Below, piece by piece: positions 52,228-60,252 of a DNA stretch of 64,000 nt; position 1 is the stretch's first letter; each line of letters begins with the position of its first letter. This DNA is from Candidatus Eiseniibacteriota bacterium. GTDB lineage: Bacteria; Orphanbacterota; Orphanbacteria; Orphanbacterales; Orphanbacteraceae. Location of the stretch: the NCBI GenBank assembly GCA_029262235.1, contig JAJCZU010000004.1, forward strand, positions 1,179,231-1,243,230, given 5' to 3'. Both the position numbers and the translations under genes were made by a program. Below the pieces are notes generated by a model, which was given only the letters and a program-made list of their open reading frames with translations, had not been told where the DNA came from and did no database searches.

Positions 52228-52455
52228 TTAGGTGGCCAGGGCTTTCAGTTCCTTGATGATGGCGTTTTCGGTCGGGAACTCACCGGTTTCTGACTTGAGA
52301 TACACGGCTTTTCCGTCGGCGTGGATGTCGTAAATGCCGCCGGCGCCTTTGATAAGCTCGGGCTTTACGCCGATTTCCTTCTCGATGAGCGCCGCCAGAC
52401 CGGAGGCGCGGGGAAGGTAGTTTCAAGCACCGCAATATTTGATGGTGATATGCAT
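52228..52455 (-). CDS. SelW/Rdx-family selenoprotein with in-frame UGA
   Basis: A 75-residue protein read from ATG 52455 to TAA 52228, with UGA at 52425-52423 as selenocysteine 11. AAGGAG lies 7 bases upstream of the start. The sequence begins MHITIKYCGA-Sec-NYLPRASGLA, the C-x-x-U redox motif of the Rdx (SelW, SelT, SelH) thioredoxin-like fold, and continues LIKGAGGIYDIHADGKAVYL and GEFPTENAIIKEL, all typical of SelW. It would be a small cytoplasmic thiol/selenol oxidoreductase. A SECIS-like hairpin follows the UGA. The start codon abuts that of the divergent gene (ATGCAT). A normal gene finder would miss it. Confidence 0.9.
52389..52425 (-). promoter_or_regulatory. Selenocysteine UGA and bSECIS-like hairpin of the SelW gene
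   Basis: On the minus strand, UGA (52425-52423) is followed by GCGCC-T-CC-GGTCT-GG-C-GGCGC (52409-52389): five pairs, one mismatch, two pairs and a five-base loop GGTCT. The loop starts 24 bases after the U. As I remember it, the E. coli fdhF SECIS has the same apical GGUCU, about 21 bases from its U. Confidence 0.78.
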
Positions 52456-53310
52456 CGATTTCTCCTTCATTTCGTAGCTCGACCCGCCCTTGTTCTGTTA
52501 ACAACGTTACTGATTTTTGCCGGGAGTGCAACGTCTGCTTCGGCTTCTCGTGTCTATGGCCCCGTCGCCTGGTCGCCGGACGGCTCGATCTACGCTCATT
52601 ATATGGGGAAGCTGCAGCGGCTGACGCCTGAGCCGAAGGGTGTGCGCGCGCTCTCCGACTCGATCCCTGTGCCGGGCGTCATCGAATCGAGCGGCGACGG
52701 GGCATTCGTCGCTGCCTCGTTCAGCGCCGGCGGTGCCTCCGCAGTGGAACGGACGCACATCACGGTTTACGACGCCGTACGTCGCCGGCCGCTCTACAGC
52801 ATTCTGGTGGAGGGCGCAGGAACCGTGCCCGAGATCGCGTTCGCCGGGGAGGAGATCTTCGTGCGATGCGGTACGGATGTCTCGATCTGGGATCTGTCTG
52901 AACTCCGCATGCGTGCCTGGAAAGAGGAAGAGCGATTGGTCGATATGTCGATTTTCAATGCGAAGCGCGGGGGGAGTGCGCTCCCGCCAGAGTTTGAGGT
53001 CGCGCCGGCAGAACGTCTCGAGCGATGGGCCGGTATCGAACCACGCAAGTGGGCGGTGCTCGTATTCTTCTCCACTGTCGATCCCGACACGGTGGGTGCG
53101 ACCCGCGTCGAGATTCGATCGAACGTTACAGGCGAAGTCATCAAGAGCTTCCGCACGGCGAAGCGCGGCACGATTTCGGAGCGCGAGTATATCGCGCCGC
53201 TCTCCGTCGCGCTCGATCCCAACTTCGAGCACATCTTCATCCAGTGGCCGCGGGCGGGGTGCCAGCTGTTCCGCTTCAGCGACTGGAAGTTGGTCGCCCA
53301 CTGGCGATAG
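52450..53310 (+). CDS. Secreted protein of unknown function
   Basis: A 286-residue protein. The start at ATG 52450 gives a good signal peptide (MHRFLLHFVARPALVLLTTL, then LIFAGSATSASA). The mature part begins RVYGPVAWSPDGSIYAHYMG and looks beta-rich, with one WD-like blade at the front and further strands (TVPEIAFAGEEIFVRCGTDV). No enzyme motif was seen. Its start codon touches that of the divergent SelW gene, so its 5' region lies inside that gene. No clear Shine-Dalgarno precedes the ATG, which leaves the start less certain. Function unknown. Confidence 0.65.
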   Translation: MHRFLLHFVARPALVLLTTLLIFAGSATSASASRVYGPVAWSPDGSIYAHYMGKLQRLTPEPKGVRALSDSIPVPGVIESSGDGAFVAASFSAGGASAVERTHITVYDAVRRRPLYSILVEGAGTVPEIAFAGEEIFVRCGTDVSIWDLSELRMRAWKEEERLVDMSIFNAKRGGSALPPEFEVAPAERLERWAGIEPRKWAVLVFFSTVDPDTVGATRVEIRSNVTGEVIKSFRTAKRGTISEREYIAPLSVALDPNFEHIFIQWPRAGCQLFRFSDWKLVAHWR

Positions 53311-53375
53311 CGGTTCGCATTCTCGCCATAGGCCCCGGAAACGGCATTTTCGGATACTTCGTGCCCATCTATCGA

Positions 53376-53404
53376 TTGGCCCGCGTGGCCCGATCTGCTA
53401 TAAT
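53376..53404 (+). promoter_or_regulatory. Sigma-70 promoter of the protease-cohesin pair
   Basis: TTGGCC at 53376-53381, 17 bp, then TG-C-TATAAT ending at 53404: a perfect extended -10. The leader would be about 180 bases (53411-53590), which holds no other clear element. Confidence 0.75.
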
Positions 53405-53590
53405 TACAACGATTCAGCGCATTATTGCCGAACGCGCGGGATCTCACATTCTTTTTAGATGTCGCATGCACCTGATCCCCCCGGGTGTGACTCCGTTTCA
53501 GAACGATCGAATTTTCATGTGCAGAAATGGGGCCCCTTTCGCTTGCGGCCGGGCCACCCCGAATCAATGACGATGAGGAAAGGAGGCTCA

Positions 53591-56500
53591 ATGGGTACGA
53601 AGCGCTCACTATGGGCGGCGATTGGATCCGCGGCCGGCATTCTCGCAATGACCGGGCCCGCGTTTGCTTTTGTCCCCGTCCCGGAAGTCAGGAGCTTGGA
53701 GATCCGACTTCCCGAGGAAGAACGCGCTCCACTTTGGGAATCGAGAGACATGCAGGCCGAACGGTCGAAAGCGCCGGGGGCCGAAGGCTTCCTGACGCGC
53801 TACGGCGGCTCGTGGCAGGTTCAGAAGAACGAGATCACGGGCACGGCTCACATGGTATTCGGCAGCGGCGTGGCCTTCACGGCCGGCATCGCGTCGGAAG
53901 CGGCCGTGGAATCCGAAGCGCGCCGTTTCTTCCTCGACAACACCGACCTCTTCATGACACAGGATCAGGATCTGGTACTGGCGAGCACGCACAACGCGCT
54001 CGGCAAATGGTCCGCGGTCTTCAATCAGGAACACGAGGGGATTCCGGTTTACGGGGGACGCGCGCACGCGGTCTTCACGGAAACGGGACGACTCTTCGTC
54101 GCGGGCTCGGACTTCTATCCCGGGATCGACATCAGCACGACGCCGCAACTGACGGCGGCGCAGGCGGAACTCATCGCGGGGAACGCGATCGGGTTCAATA
54201 ACACGATCGACACGAACGAAGGCGCGAGCCTCCGGATTCTGCCGATCGAAGCGAACGGTACGATGACGTATCACCTCGTCTGGGATGTGCGTCAGAGAGT
54301 CGACACGCCGCTCGGCATCTGGTCGACGATGATCGACGCGCAGGACGGCACGATTCTGCGACGCGAGAACCTGATGCGTTTCCTGACAGACGTGCATGTG
54401 CACGGGGAAGCGTTCGACCCGCACTACTGCGGCAACTCGCTCGTCGATCGCAACCTCCAGCTGCACGAAGTCGACTTCGGCGGCACGGTCGTTACGACCG
54501 ATGGGAACGGCGACGCGCAGATCACGGTCGGCTCGCCGACTCCGTGGACGGCGGCGCTCGAAGGTCCGTGGGCGGACATCATTCACTTCAGCCAGCCGGA
54601 TCCGGAACTGACGGGGACGCTGCAGCCGACGGATCCGACTCTCGATATCAACTGGGACAACGCGAACGCGCAGGCGGACGAAGTGACGACGTTCTACTTC
54701 ACGAACATCGTGCACGAGTACATCCGCAGCATCGATCCGGGCCCGAGCCTCGACGATATCGACTACCAGTACCCCGTGACGATCTCGCGAACCGACGGCT
54801 TCTGCCCGGGGAACGCGTGGTACGACTACACGGGCATCAACTTCTGCACGGCATCGGCTACGTACGGCAACACGGGCGAGATTTCCGACGTCATTCATCA
54901 CGAATACGGCCACGGGATTACGCACCGTGTGTACAACTCGCAGAGCAGCCCGCCGGGCGATCTTCACGAAGGGAACTCGGACATCGTCGCGAATCTGCTG
55001 ACGAACGAGTCGATCATCGGGCTCGGCTTCTTCCTGAACAACTGCACGAGCGGGATTCGCGACAGCGACAACACGCTGCAGTACCCGGGCGACTGGACGG
55101 GCACGAACCATTTCAGCGGCCAGATCATCGCGGGCGTCGTCTGGGATGCGTGGCAGGAGCTGCAGCTCACGAACACGGCGCAGGACGCGCTCGACATCAT
55201 CGGCAACGTCTGGCATCACGGACGCTCGATGACGCTGCCGACGAACCAGCCGGACCAGGTGCTTTCGATGCTGATCGCCGACGATGACGACGGCAACCTT
55301 ACGAACGGCACGCCGAACTGGACCGAGATCTGCATCGGCGCGTCGAATCACGGGCACGACTGCTCGGCGCTGGTGGGACTCTCGCCCGAGATTTCCGCTG
55401 CTCCGGCTTCGTACACGGTGAACACGGGTGTCGGCGGCGTGGAGCTGCGCGACCTCTACATTTCGAACATCGGAACCGGTCCTCTTACGTACGATCTGGC
55501 CGGTGTTGCAACGCCGTTCACGATCATCGATCCGTCGGTTTACGCCGGCATCGAACGTGGCACCACTGGCCCGAACGCGAACGTGTACGCAAACGTGGAC
55601 GCCACGCGCGCGATGTGGGAAAGCCGGAACGGCTTCTCGAAAACGGCGGCGGCCCTCTTCACGGACGACATGGAGTCGGGCGCGAACGGTTGGACGACCG
55701 CACTTCTCGACGGCAGTTCGGATGACCTCTGGCATCAGCAGACGACGAACAGCAATTCACCGAGCACCGCCTGGTGGTGCGGAATCCCTGCGGGCGTCGA
55801 TTACGCGACGGGGAATCGGATTTCGAACACGCTCGAGTCCCCCTCGGTGCTGCTTACGGGCTCTGCTCCGTTCACGCTCTCATTCTATGAGTCGTACACG
55901 ACGGAGTCGGGCTGGGATTTCGTGAACGTCGACATCCAGGATTCGTCCGGATCGTGGAACGCTCTTCGAAGCGGCGCGAGCGGATCGAGCGGCGGATGGC
56001 AGCAGACGGCGTTCGACATTTCGAGCTATGCAGGACAGACGGTGAAATTCCGGTTCCACTTCGATACGACGGACGGTTCGTTCAATAACTTCGCGGGATG
56101 GTTCCTCGATGACGTCACGGTATCGGCCGACGGCGTCGACTGGCTCTCGCTGGCGCCGGTATCGGGAACGGTGGCACCTGCGGAAACGGACACGGTCACG
56201 GTTACGTTCGACGCAACCGGGCTCGCTCCGGGAGCGTACAACGCGAACGTGCGGATCATTTCGAACGATGCGACCGACCCCATGGTTCTCGTACCGGCCA
56301 CGCTGAACGTCACGGGCGTTTCGGTTTCGGCCGACTCGTCGTTCGTTACGGCAACCGACAGCGCGTTCATGACGCCGGACGGTACCGCCGACACGATCAC
56401 GATCACCGTCACGGTGCGTGATGCCTCGGGCGCCCCGATCCAGGGGATCGCCGCCGGGGACATCAGCTTCTCGATCGCGGGTGCGTCGCTCACGGGCGGC

Positions 56501-56854
56501 AACATGCAGTTCTGCGCCCTCGGTGTGAACAACGCCGTGATTGCGGGAACCGACTCGACCGACTCGAACGGACAGTCGTCCGTTACGCTCGTGAATGTCG
56601 GCGGCTGCGGCACGCTTTCGATCAGCGCCACCGTGTCGAGCACGGCCATTCCTGCTGACGTGATTCTCGTCAGGAGCGCGGATCTCAACGGTGACGGGGA
56701 AGTGAACTTCTACGACACCTTCCAGTACCTGCCCGAACTGAATGTCGGGACGGGGAACTGTGGCAACTTCAACAACGACGCGGCATCGGACGTGAACTTC
56801 TTCGACACGCTCATGTACCTGCCGCATCTTTCGTCCGGCGCGAAATGCCCGTAG
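53591..56854 (+). CDS. Secreted M36-like metalloprotease with C-terminal dockerin-like module
   Basis: A 1087-residue protein; AGGAGG lies 4 bases before ATG 53591. The signal peptide is MGTKRSLWAAIGSAAGILAM plus TGPAFA. Residues ~60-290 form an FTP-type propeptide (GKWSAVFNQEHEGIPVYGG). The zinc motif HHEYGHGI has its HExxH at His437-His441, and the downstream Glu lies in HEGNSDIVANLL. After residue ~620 come Ig-like and jelly-roll modules. The last ~58 residues (SADLNGDGEVNFYDTFQYL ... NNDAASDVNFFDTLMYL) are two calcium-loop repeats of dockerin type. The next gene encodes a cohesin-like domain, so the protease may dock onto it outside the cell. Confidence 0.9.
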   Translation: MGTKRSLWAAIGSAAGILAMTGPAFAFVPVPEVRSLEIRLPEEERAPLWESRDMQAERSKAPGAEGFLTRYGGSWQVQKNEITGTAHMVFGSGVAFTAGIASEAAVESEARRFFLDNTDLFMTQDQDLVLASTHNALGKWSAVFNQEHEGIPVYGGRAHAVFTETGRLFVAGSDFYPGIDISTTPQLTAAQAELIAGNAIGFNNTIDTNEGASLRILPIEANGTMTYHLVWDVRQRVDTPLGIWSTMIDAQDGTILRRENLMRFLTDVHVHGEAFDPHYCGNSLVDRNLQLHEVDFGGTVVTTDGNGDAQITVGSPTPWTAALEGPWADIIHFSQPDPELTGTLQPTDPTLDINWDNANAQADEVTTFYFTNIVHEYIRSIDPGPSLDDIDYQYPVTISRTDGFCPGNAWYDYTGINFCTASATYGNTGEISDVIHHEYGHGITHRVYNSQSSPPGDLHEGNSDIVANLLTNESIIGLGFFLNNCTSGIRDSDNTLQYPGDWTGTNHFSGQIIAGVVWDAWQELQLTNTAQDALDIIGNVWHHGRSMTLPTNQPDQVLSMLIADDDDGNLTNGTPNWTEICIGASNHGHDCSALVGLSPEISAAPASYTVNTGVGGVELRDLYISNIGTGPLTYDLAGVATPFTIIDPSVYAGIERGTTGPNANVYANVDATRAMWESRNGFSKTAAALFTDDMESGANGWTTALLDGSSDDLWHQQTTNSNSPSTAWWCGIPAGVDYATGNRISNTLESPSVLLTGSAPFTLSFYESYTTESGWDFVNVDIQDSSGSWNALRSGASGSSGGWQQTAFDISSYAGQTVKFRFHFDTTDGSFNNFAGWFLDDVTVSADGVDWLSLAPVSGTVAPAETDTVTVTFDATGLAPGAYNANVRIISNDATDPMVLVPATLNVTGVSVSADSSFVTATDSAFMTPDGTADTITITVTVRDASGAPIQGIAAGDISFSIAGASLTGGNMQFCALGVNNAVIAGTDSTDSNGQSSVTLVNVGGCGTLSISATVSSTAIPADVILVRSADLNGDGEVNFYDTFQYLPELNVGTGNCGNFNNDAASDVNFFDTLMYLPHLSSGAKCP

Positions 56855-56868
56855 AAAGGAAGGGACTC

Positions 56869-57624
56869 ATGAAACGTACTCTTGTAATCCTGAGCGCCCT
56901 GGCTTTCGCCGTTCCCGCTCTGGCGGGGCAGAATGCCGGCGCACGGCCGACGCTCGATGTTCCGGGAACGGAATCGGGGCGGCTCAAAAACGATGTGATG
57001 GAAGTGCGCGTCGATATCTCGCAGCTCAATGCGGGCAACGCGGTGCACTTCGATCTCGAATACGACACGCAGGGCCTTGCGTTCGTCGACTGGGAGGCGG
57101 GCGATCTGTTTGCGGATCCGCTCGTGTTCGGGCCGTTCGACCGCACGGAGCAGGGCGTGGTGGACGTTACCGTGGCGACGCTGCATGGCGCCGTTACGCG
57201 TGAAAAAGCGAACGTCGGCGTCGTGCGTTTCCGGGTCATCGACCCCGAACGCAGCGATGTTCGCCTGCGCACGTTCCATACCGGTGACGCGAACTGGGAG
57301 CCCGACACGATCATCGATCTCGGCAAGGGTGTCGGCGTGCTGCCGGCTTCCGCGGGACTGATCGGGAACGCTCCGAATCCGTTTAATCCGACCACGAAGA
57401 TCCGGTACGCGCTTTCGAACGCCGCACCGGTTTCGCTTCAGATCATCGACGTCTCCGGACGCGTCGTCCGCACGCTCGTAAACGGCGTGCAGTCGGCCGG
57501 TGAGAAGGAAGTCACGTGGAACGGCAAGACCGACGGCGGCAAAGACGTGTCGTCGGGCGTTTACTTCATGTTCTTCGAAGCCGACGGCAGGAAAGAGCAG
57601 AAGAAGATGACGCTGATTCGTTAG
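56869..57624 (+). CDS. Cohesin-like secreted protein with FlgD-like sorting domain
   Basis: A 251-residue protein; AAAGGAAGGGA lies just before ATG 56869. The signal peptide is MKRTLVILSALAFAVPALAG. Residues ~35-140 look like a cohesin fold: VEVRVDISQLNAGNAVHFDL, EYDTQGLAFVDWEAGDLF, VVDVTVATLHGA and VGVVRFRVID follow the cohesin strand order. Residues ~165-251 are the sorting domain (GNAPNPFNPTTKIRY, IIDVSGRVVRTLVNG, KKMTLIR). It lies 14 bases after the dockerin-bearing protease gene. Surface anchoring of the protease by this scaffold is a reasonable inference. A terminator follows. Confidence 0.8.
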   Translation: MKRTLVILSALAFAVPALAGQNAGARPTLDVPGTESGRLKNDVMEVRVDISQLNAGNAVHFDLEYDTQGLAFVDWEAGDLFADPLVFGPFDRTEQGVVDVTVATLHGAVTREKANVGVVRFRVIDPERSDVRLRTFHTGDANWEPDTIIDLGKGVGVLPASAGLIGNAPNPFNPTTKIRYALSNAAPVSLQIIDVSGRVVRTLVNGVQSAGEKEVTWNGKTDGGKDVSSGVYFMFFEADGRKEQKKMTLIR

Positions 57625-57651
57625 CGTTTGAAGATTGAGCAGTCAATCATG

Positions 57652-57683
57652 GGCGGCGGGGCTTCGGCTTCGCCGCCTTTTTT
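57652..57683 (+). terminator. Intrinsic terminator
   Basis: GGCGGCG-N12-CGCCGCC at 57652-57677 followed by TTTTTT at 57678-57683, after the cohesin-like gene. Confidence 0.82.
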
Positions 57684-57727
57684 CATTTTTCGAGATTCCG
57701 CCGGTCCGCCGCGAAGCAGCTGTTTCG

Positions 57728-58762
57728 CTAAGCCTCCGCCTGCGGGCCTCTCCGCTTGCGCCGTGCACGCCCGCGCGCGCGGAGGCCCTCCGCGTTCACG
57801 ACGTAAACCCCGAGAAAGATCAGGGCCGCGCTGAGCACGAATCGCATCGTCAGGCTTTCCTGGCCGAGGCCGATCGAAAGCGCGGTGGCGAGAATCGGCT
57901 GCAGATAGATGAAGAGCGCGACGGTCGACGACTCGACGCGCGAGAGCGCGAAGTAGTTCAGCAGGTACGCGATCACGGTCGCGAACACGATCACGAACGC
58001 GCCGGCGAGCGCGATGCTCGTATCCTGGAACAGCGCCCAGTCCATGTTGCGCAGGGCACCGAAGCCGTAGAAGTCGATCATCAGCGCGCCCCAGAACATC
58101 GTCCACGCGGTGGTCACGAGCGGCGGGTAGCGCCGGGCGATGTTGCGCGAGAGTACGAGAAAAAGGCCGAACGAACTCGCGTTGCAGACGGTCAGGACGT
58201 CGCCGAGCACAGTCTCCTGCGAGAGGGTGAAGTTCTCGACGCGCAGCAGTACGAGAACCCCGATCATCGCGACAACGAGGCCGCCGACGCGCAGCTTCGT
58301 AATGGATTCGCGCCCGAGCACGAACGCGAAGAAAAACGTCGAAACGGGAATGGTCGTATTCAGCAGTGCGGAATGCGCGGGTGTTGTGCGGGCGAGACCT
58401 TCGGTGAACAGGATCTGATTCACGGCGACGCCGAAGAGCGCGAAGAGCGCGAGCCGCGCGAGGTCGCGCTTCGGGACACGAAGGCCGTGCGACGTGATCG
58501 CGAGGAAAAGCAGAATCACCGCGGCACAGGTTACGCGAATCCCGGCCCACGCGAGCGGCGGCACGGCGGTGAGCACGTGCTTCGAGGCGACGTAGTTAAT
58601 CGCGAAGATGACCTGGACGGCAATGAGGGCGAGTGTGGCGGCTATGGCGCGTCCCCGGGGGAGTGGGGCGTGTCTTCGGGCACTCTTTGCCCGTCTTCCG
58701 GGACTATGTCGTATTCCTTCAGGAACGCGTCGATCTTCTCTTCCTGGTCTTCCTCTTTCCAT
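57728..58762 (-). CDS. EamA/DMT-superfamily transporter
   Basis: Up to 344 residues, of which the first ~38 are doubtful because no good start exists near the first helix. The coordinates use ATG 58762, which overlaps the next gene on this strand by about 120 bases; the real start may be a rare codon nearer 58650. Ten hydrophobic helices follow, beginning IAATLALIAVQVIFAINYVA, with the repeated EamA pattern and VALFIYLQPILATALSIGLG near the end. Members export small metabolites such as amino acids. The C-terminus is basic (RGRARRKRRG). Substrate unknown. Confidence 0.85.
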   Translation of the reverse strand: MERGRPGREDRRVPEGIRHSPGRRAKSARRHAPLPRGRAIAATLALIAVQVIFAINYVASKHVLTAVPPLAWAGIRVTCAAVILLFLAITSHGLRVPKRDLARLALFALFGVAVNQILFTEGLARTTPAHSALLNTTIPVSTFFFAFVLGRESITKLRVGGLVVAMIGVLVLLRVENFTLSQETVLGDVLTVCNASSFGLFLVLSRNIARRYPPLVTTAWTMFWGALMIDFYGFGALRNMDWALFQDTSIALAGAFVIVFATVIAYLLNYFALSRVESSTVALFIYLQPILATALSIGLGQESLTMRFVLSAALIFLGVYVVNAEGLRARGRARRKRRGPQAEA

Positions 58763-59127
58763 TTGAACCAGCGCTCTTCATCGGGTGGAAAGAGCGCCAG
58801 GATCTGGCGGAACTTCTTGAACGCGCCGTCGCCCTCGATCGCGTTCGTGAGCATTTCGCGCGTTTTGGCTTCGTCCACCGAGTCGATGAAATTCTCCATC
58901 TCCTCGTACCCTTCGCCCGTGCTCTTGAACGGCAGCAGAAAGTAGCGCGTACCGACGCCGGCCGCGATGCGCTTTGCGTCTTCGGTGTTGGCGCCGCGTT
59001 CGATCATGTCGACGAAGATCGGGTGCAGTTCGCCCGTGTCGATGTCGAGGAAGTATCGTTTCTCTCTCGTGCCGTTTTCGTATCCGTGCACGAGTTCGTC
59101 GTATCGAATCGGGACATGGTGCGCCAA
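58642..59127 (-). CDS. UPF0158-family protein
   Basis: A 161-residue soluble, acidic protein starting at TTG 59127, with AGGAG about 8 bases upstream. The segment MENFIDSVDEAKTREMLTNA and the motif IEGDGAFKKFRQIL, then ERWFKWKEED, are the family hallmark. Function is unknown; members occur in many soil and marine bacteria. It overlaps the downstream transporter frame, so both may be translated from one message. Confidence 0.85.
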   Translation of the reverse strand: MAHHVPIRYDELVHGYENGTREKRYFLDIDTGELHPIFVDMIERGANTEDAKRIAAGVGTRYFLLPFKSTGEGYEEMENFIDSVDEAKTREMLTNAIEGDGAFKKFRQILALFPPDEERWFKWKEEDQEEKIDAFLKEYDIVPEDGQRVPEDTPHSPGDAP

Positions 59128-59212
59128 GGTGCCAGCTCCTGCGTGGGGGATTGCTTACGCGAGAACTATACCAGAAGGGCGGGGAGGGACAAAGCGGGGC
59201 GGCGCGTGCTCT

Positions 59213-60202
59213 CTACAGAAACCCGTTGTCCGCGTACCAGCGGGCGGTGCGGGCGAGGCCCTCTTCCAGCCCGATTCCGGGCTCGTAGCCGAGTTCCTGC
59301 TTTGCGCGCGCGATCGAAAATGCGCGGTCGGACCGGTACCATGACATGCGCCGCGGGAAGAGGGGGGGCGGAACCCGGAACGGGCGGCACATCCCTTCGA
59401 CGATCGCCGAGAGCCCGTACATCGGGGCGTACGGCAGTTTCACCACGCGCACGGTGCGTCCCATCGATCGGGCGACCGCATGCACGAGTTCCTCGAGCGT
59501 CAGGTACTTCTCGTCGCCCACGAGATACGCGCGGCTGCCGTTTCCGGACGGCTCCTTGTCGAGCGCCAGGAGAAAACTGTCGACCAGATTGTCGATATAG
59601 ACCGGGTGGTACAGCGTTCTGCCGTCACCGAACATCGGAAACACGCCGCGCTTCACAGTGCGAAAGAGCATCAGAAAGCGACCGGGATCGCCGGGGCCGT
59701 AGATGCCGAGCGGCCGGATCGTCAGCGTGTTCAGCCCGCGCGCGTGGAATTCCGGCAACACCTCTTCGCCCAGATGCTTCGTCTGCTGATAGTAGTCGTT
59801 CGGCCGGATCGGGGCGTCCTCGTCCGCGGGAACGGGATCGACGTCACCGTGCACGCCGCATGTCGAGCAGTTGATGAAGCGCGAAACGCCGGCTGCCAGC
59901 GATGCCTCGGCGAGCTGGCGCGTGCCGTTCACGTTCACGTCGTAGTAGTGGGCGTCGGGACGGTTCACGGCGCGAAACGCGGCGGCCAGATGAAAGACGG
60001 CGTCGCATCCGGCCACGCAGTCTTCGACCAGCTCCTGTTTGCGCAGGTCGCCGAGCCTGATGTCCGCGCCCTTCGCCTGCAGCTGGTCGAACTGAATGCC
60101 GCGCCCGTTGTCGAGCACGACGACTTCATGCCCTTCTTTCAGAAGGCGCATGGTGAGCGCGGCGCCGGTAAATCCCGCGCCGCCTGTAACCAGTATGCGC
60201 AT
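59213..60202 (-). CDS. NAD-dependent sugar-nucleotide epimerase/dehydratase
   Basis: A 329-residue extended short-chain dehydrogenase. The Rossmann motif is ILVTGGAGFTGAALTMRLL; the catalytic pair is YYQQTKHLGEE; FHLAAAFRAVNRPD and TIRPLGIYGPGDPGRF are also typical. GGGAG lies 9 bases upstream of the ATG. It probably alters a nucleotide sugar or a related substrate for surface glycans; the actual substrate is not visible. It is part of a minus-strand run with the UPF0158 protein and the sulfatase. Confidence 0.92.
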   Translation of the reverse strand: MRILVTGGAGFTGAALTMRLLKEGHEVVVLDNGRGIQFDQLQAKGADIRLGDLRKQELVEDCVAGCDAVFHLAAAFRAVNRPDAHYYDVNVNGTRQLAEASLAAGVSRFINCSTCGVHGDVDPVPADEDAPIRPNDYYQQTKHLGEEVLPEFHARGLNTLTIRPLGIYGPGDPGRFLMLFRTVKRGVFPMFGDGRTLYHPVYIDNLVDSFLLALDKEPSGNGSRAYLVGDEKYLTLEELVHAVARSMGRTVRVVKLPYAPMYGLSAIVEGMCRPFRVPPPLFPRRMSWYRSDRAFSIARAKQELGYEPGIGLEEGLARTARWYADNGFL

Positions 60203-60252
60203 GCGTCTTCTCTCCCTTCTCTGTATATCGGCTGCCCGGGGTCCGCGCTCGA

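Noticed and set aside
53609-55735. 708-codon minus-strand open frame
   Set aside because: It is a shadow of the M36-like protease gene with very high Arg and Val content and no recognisable domain.
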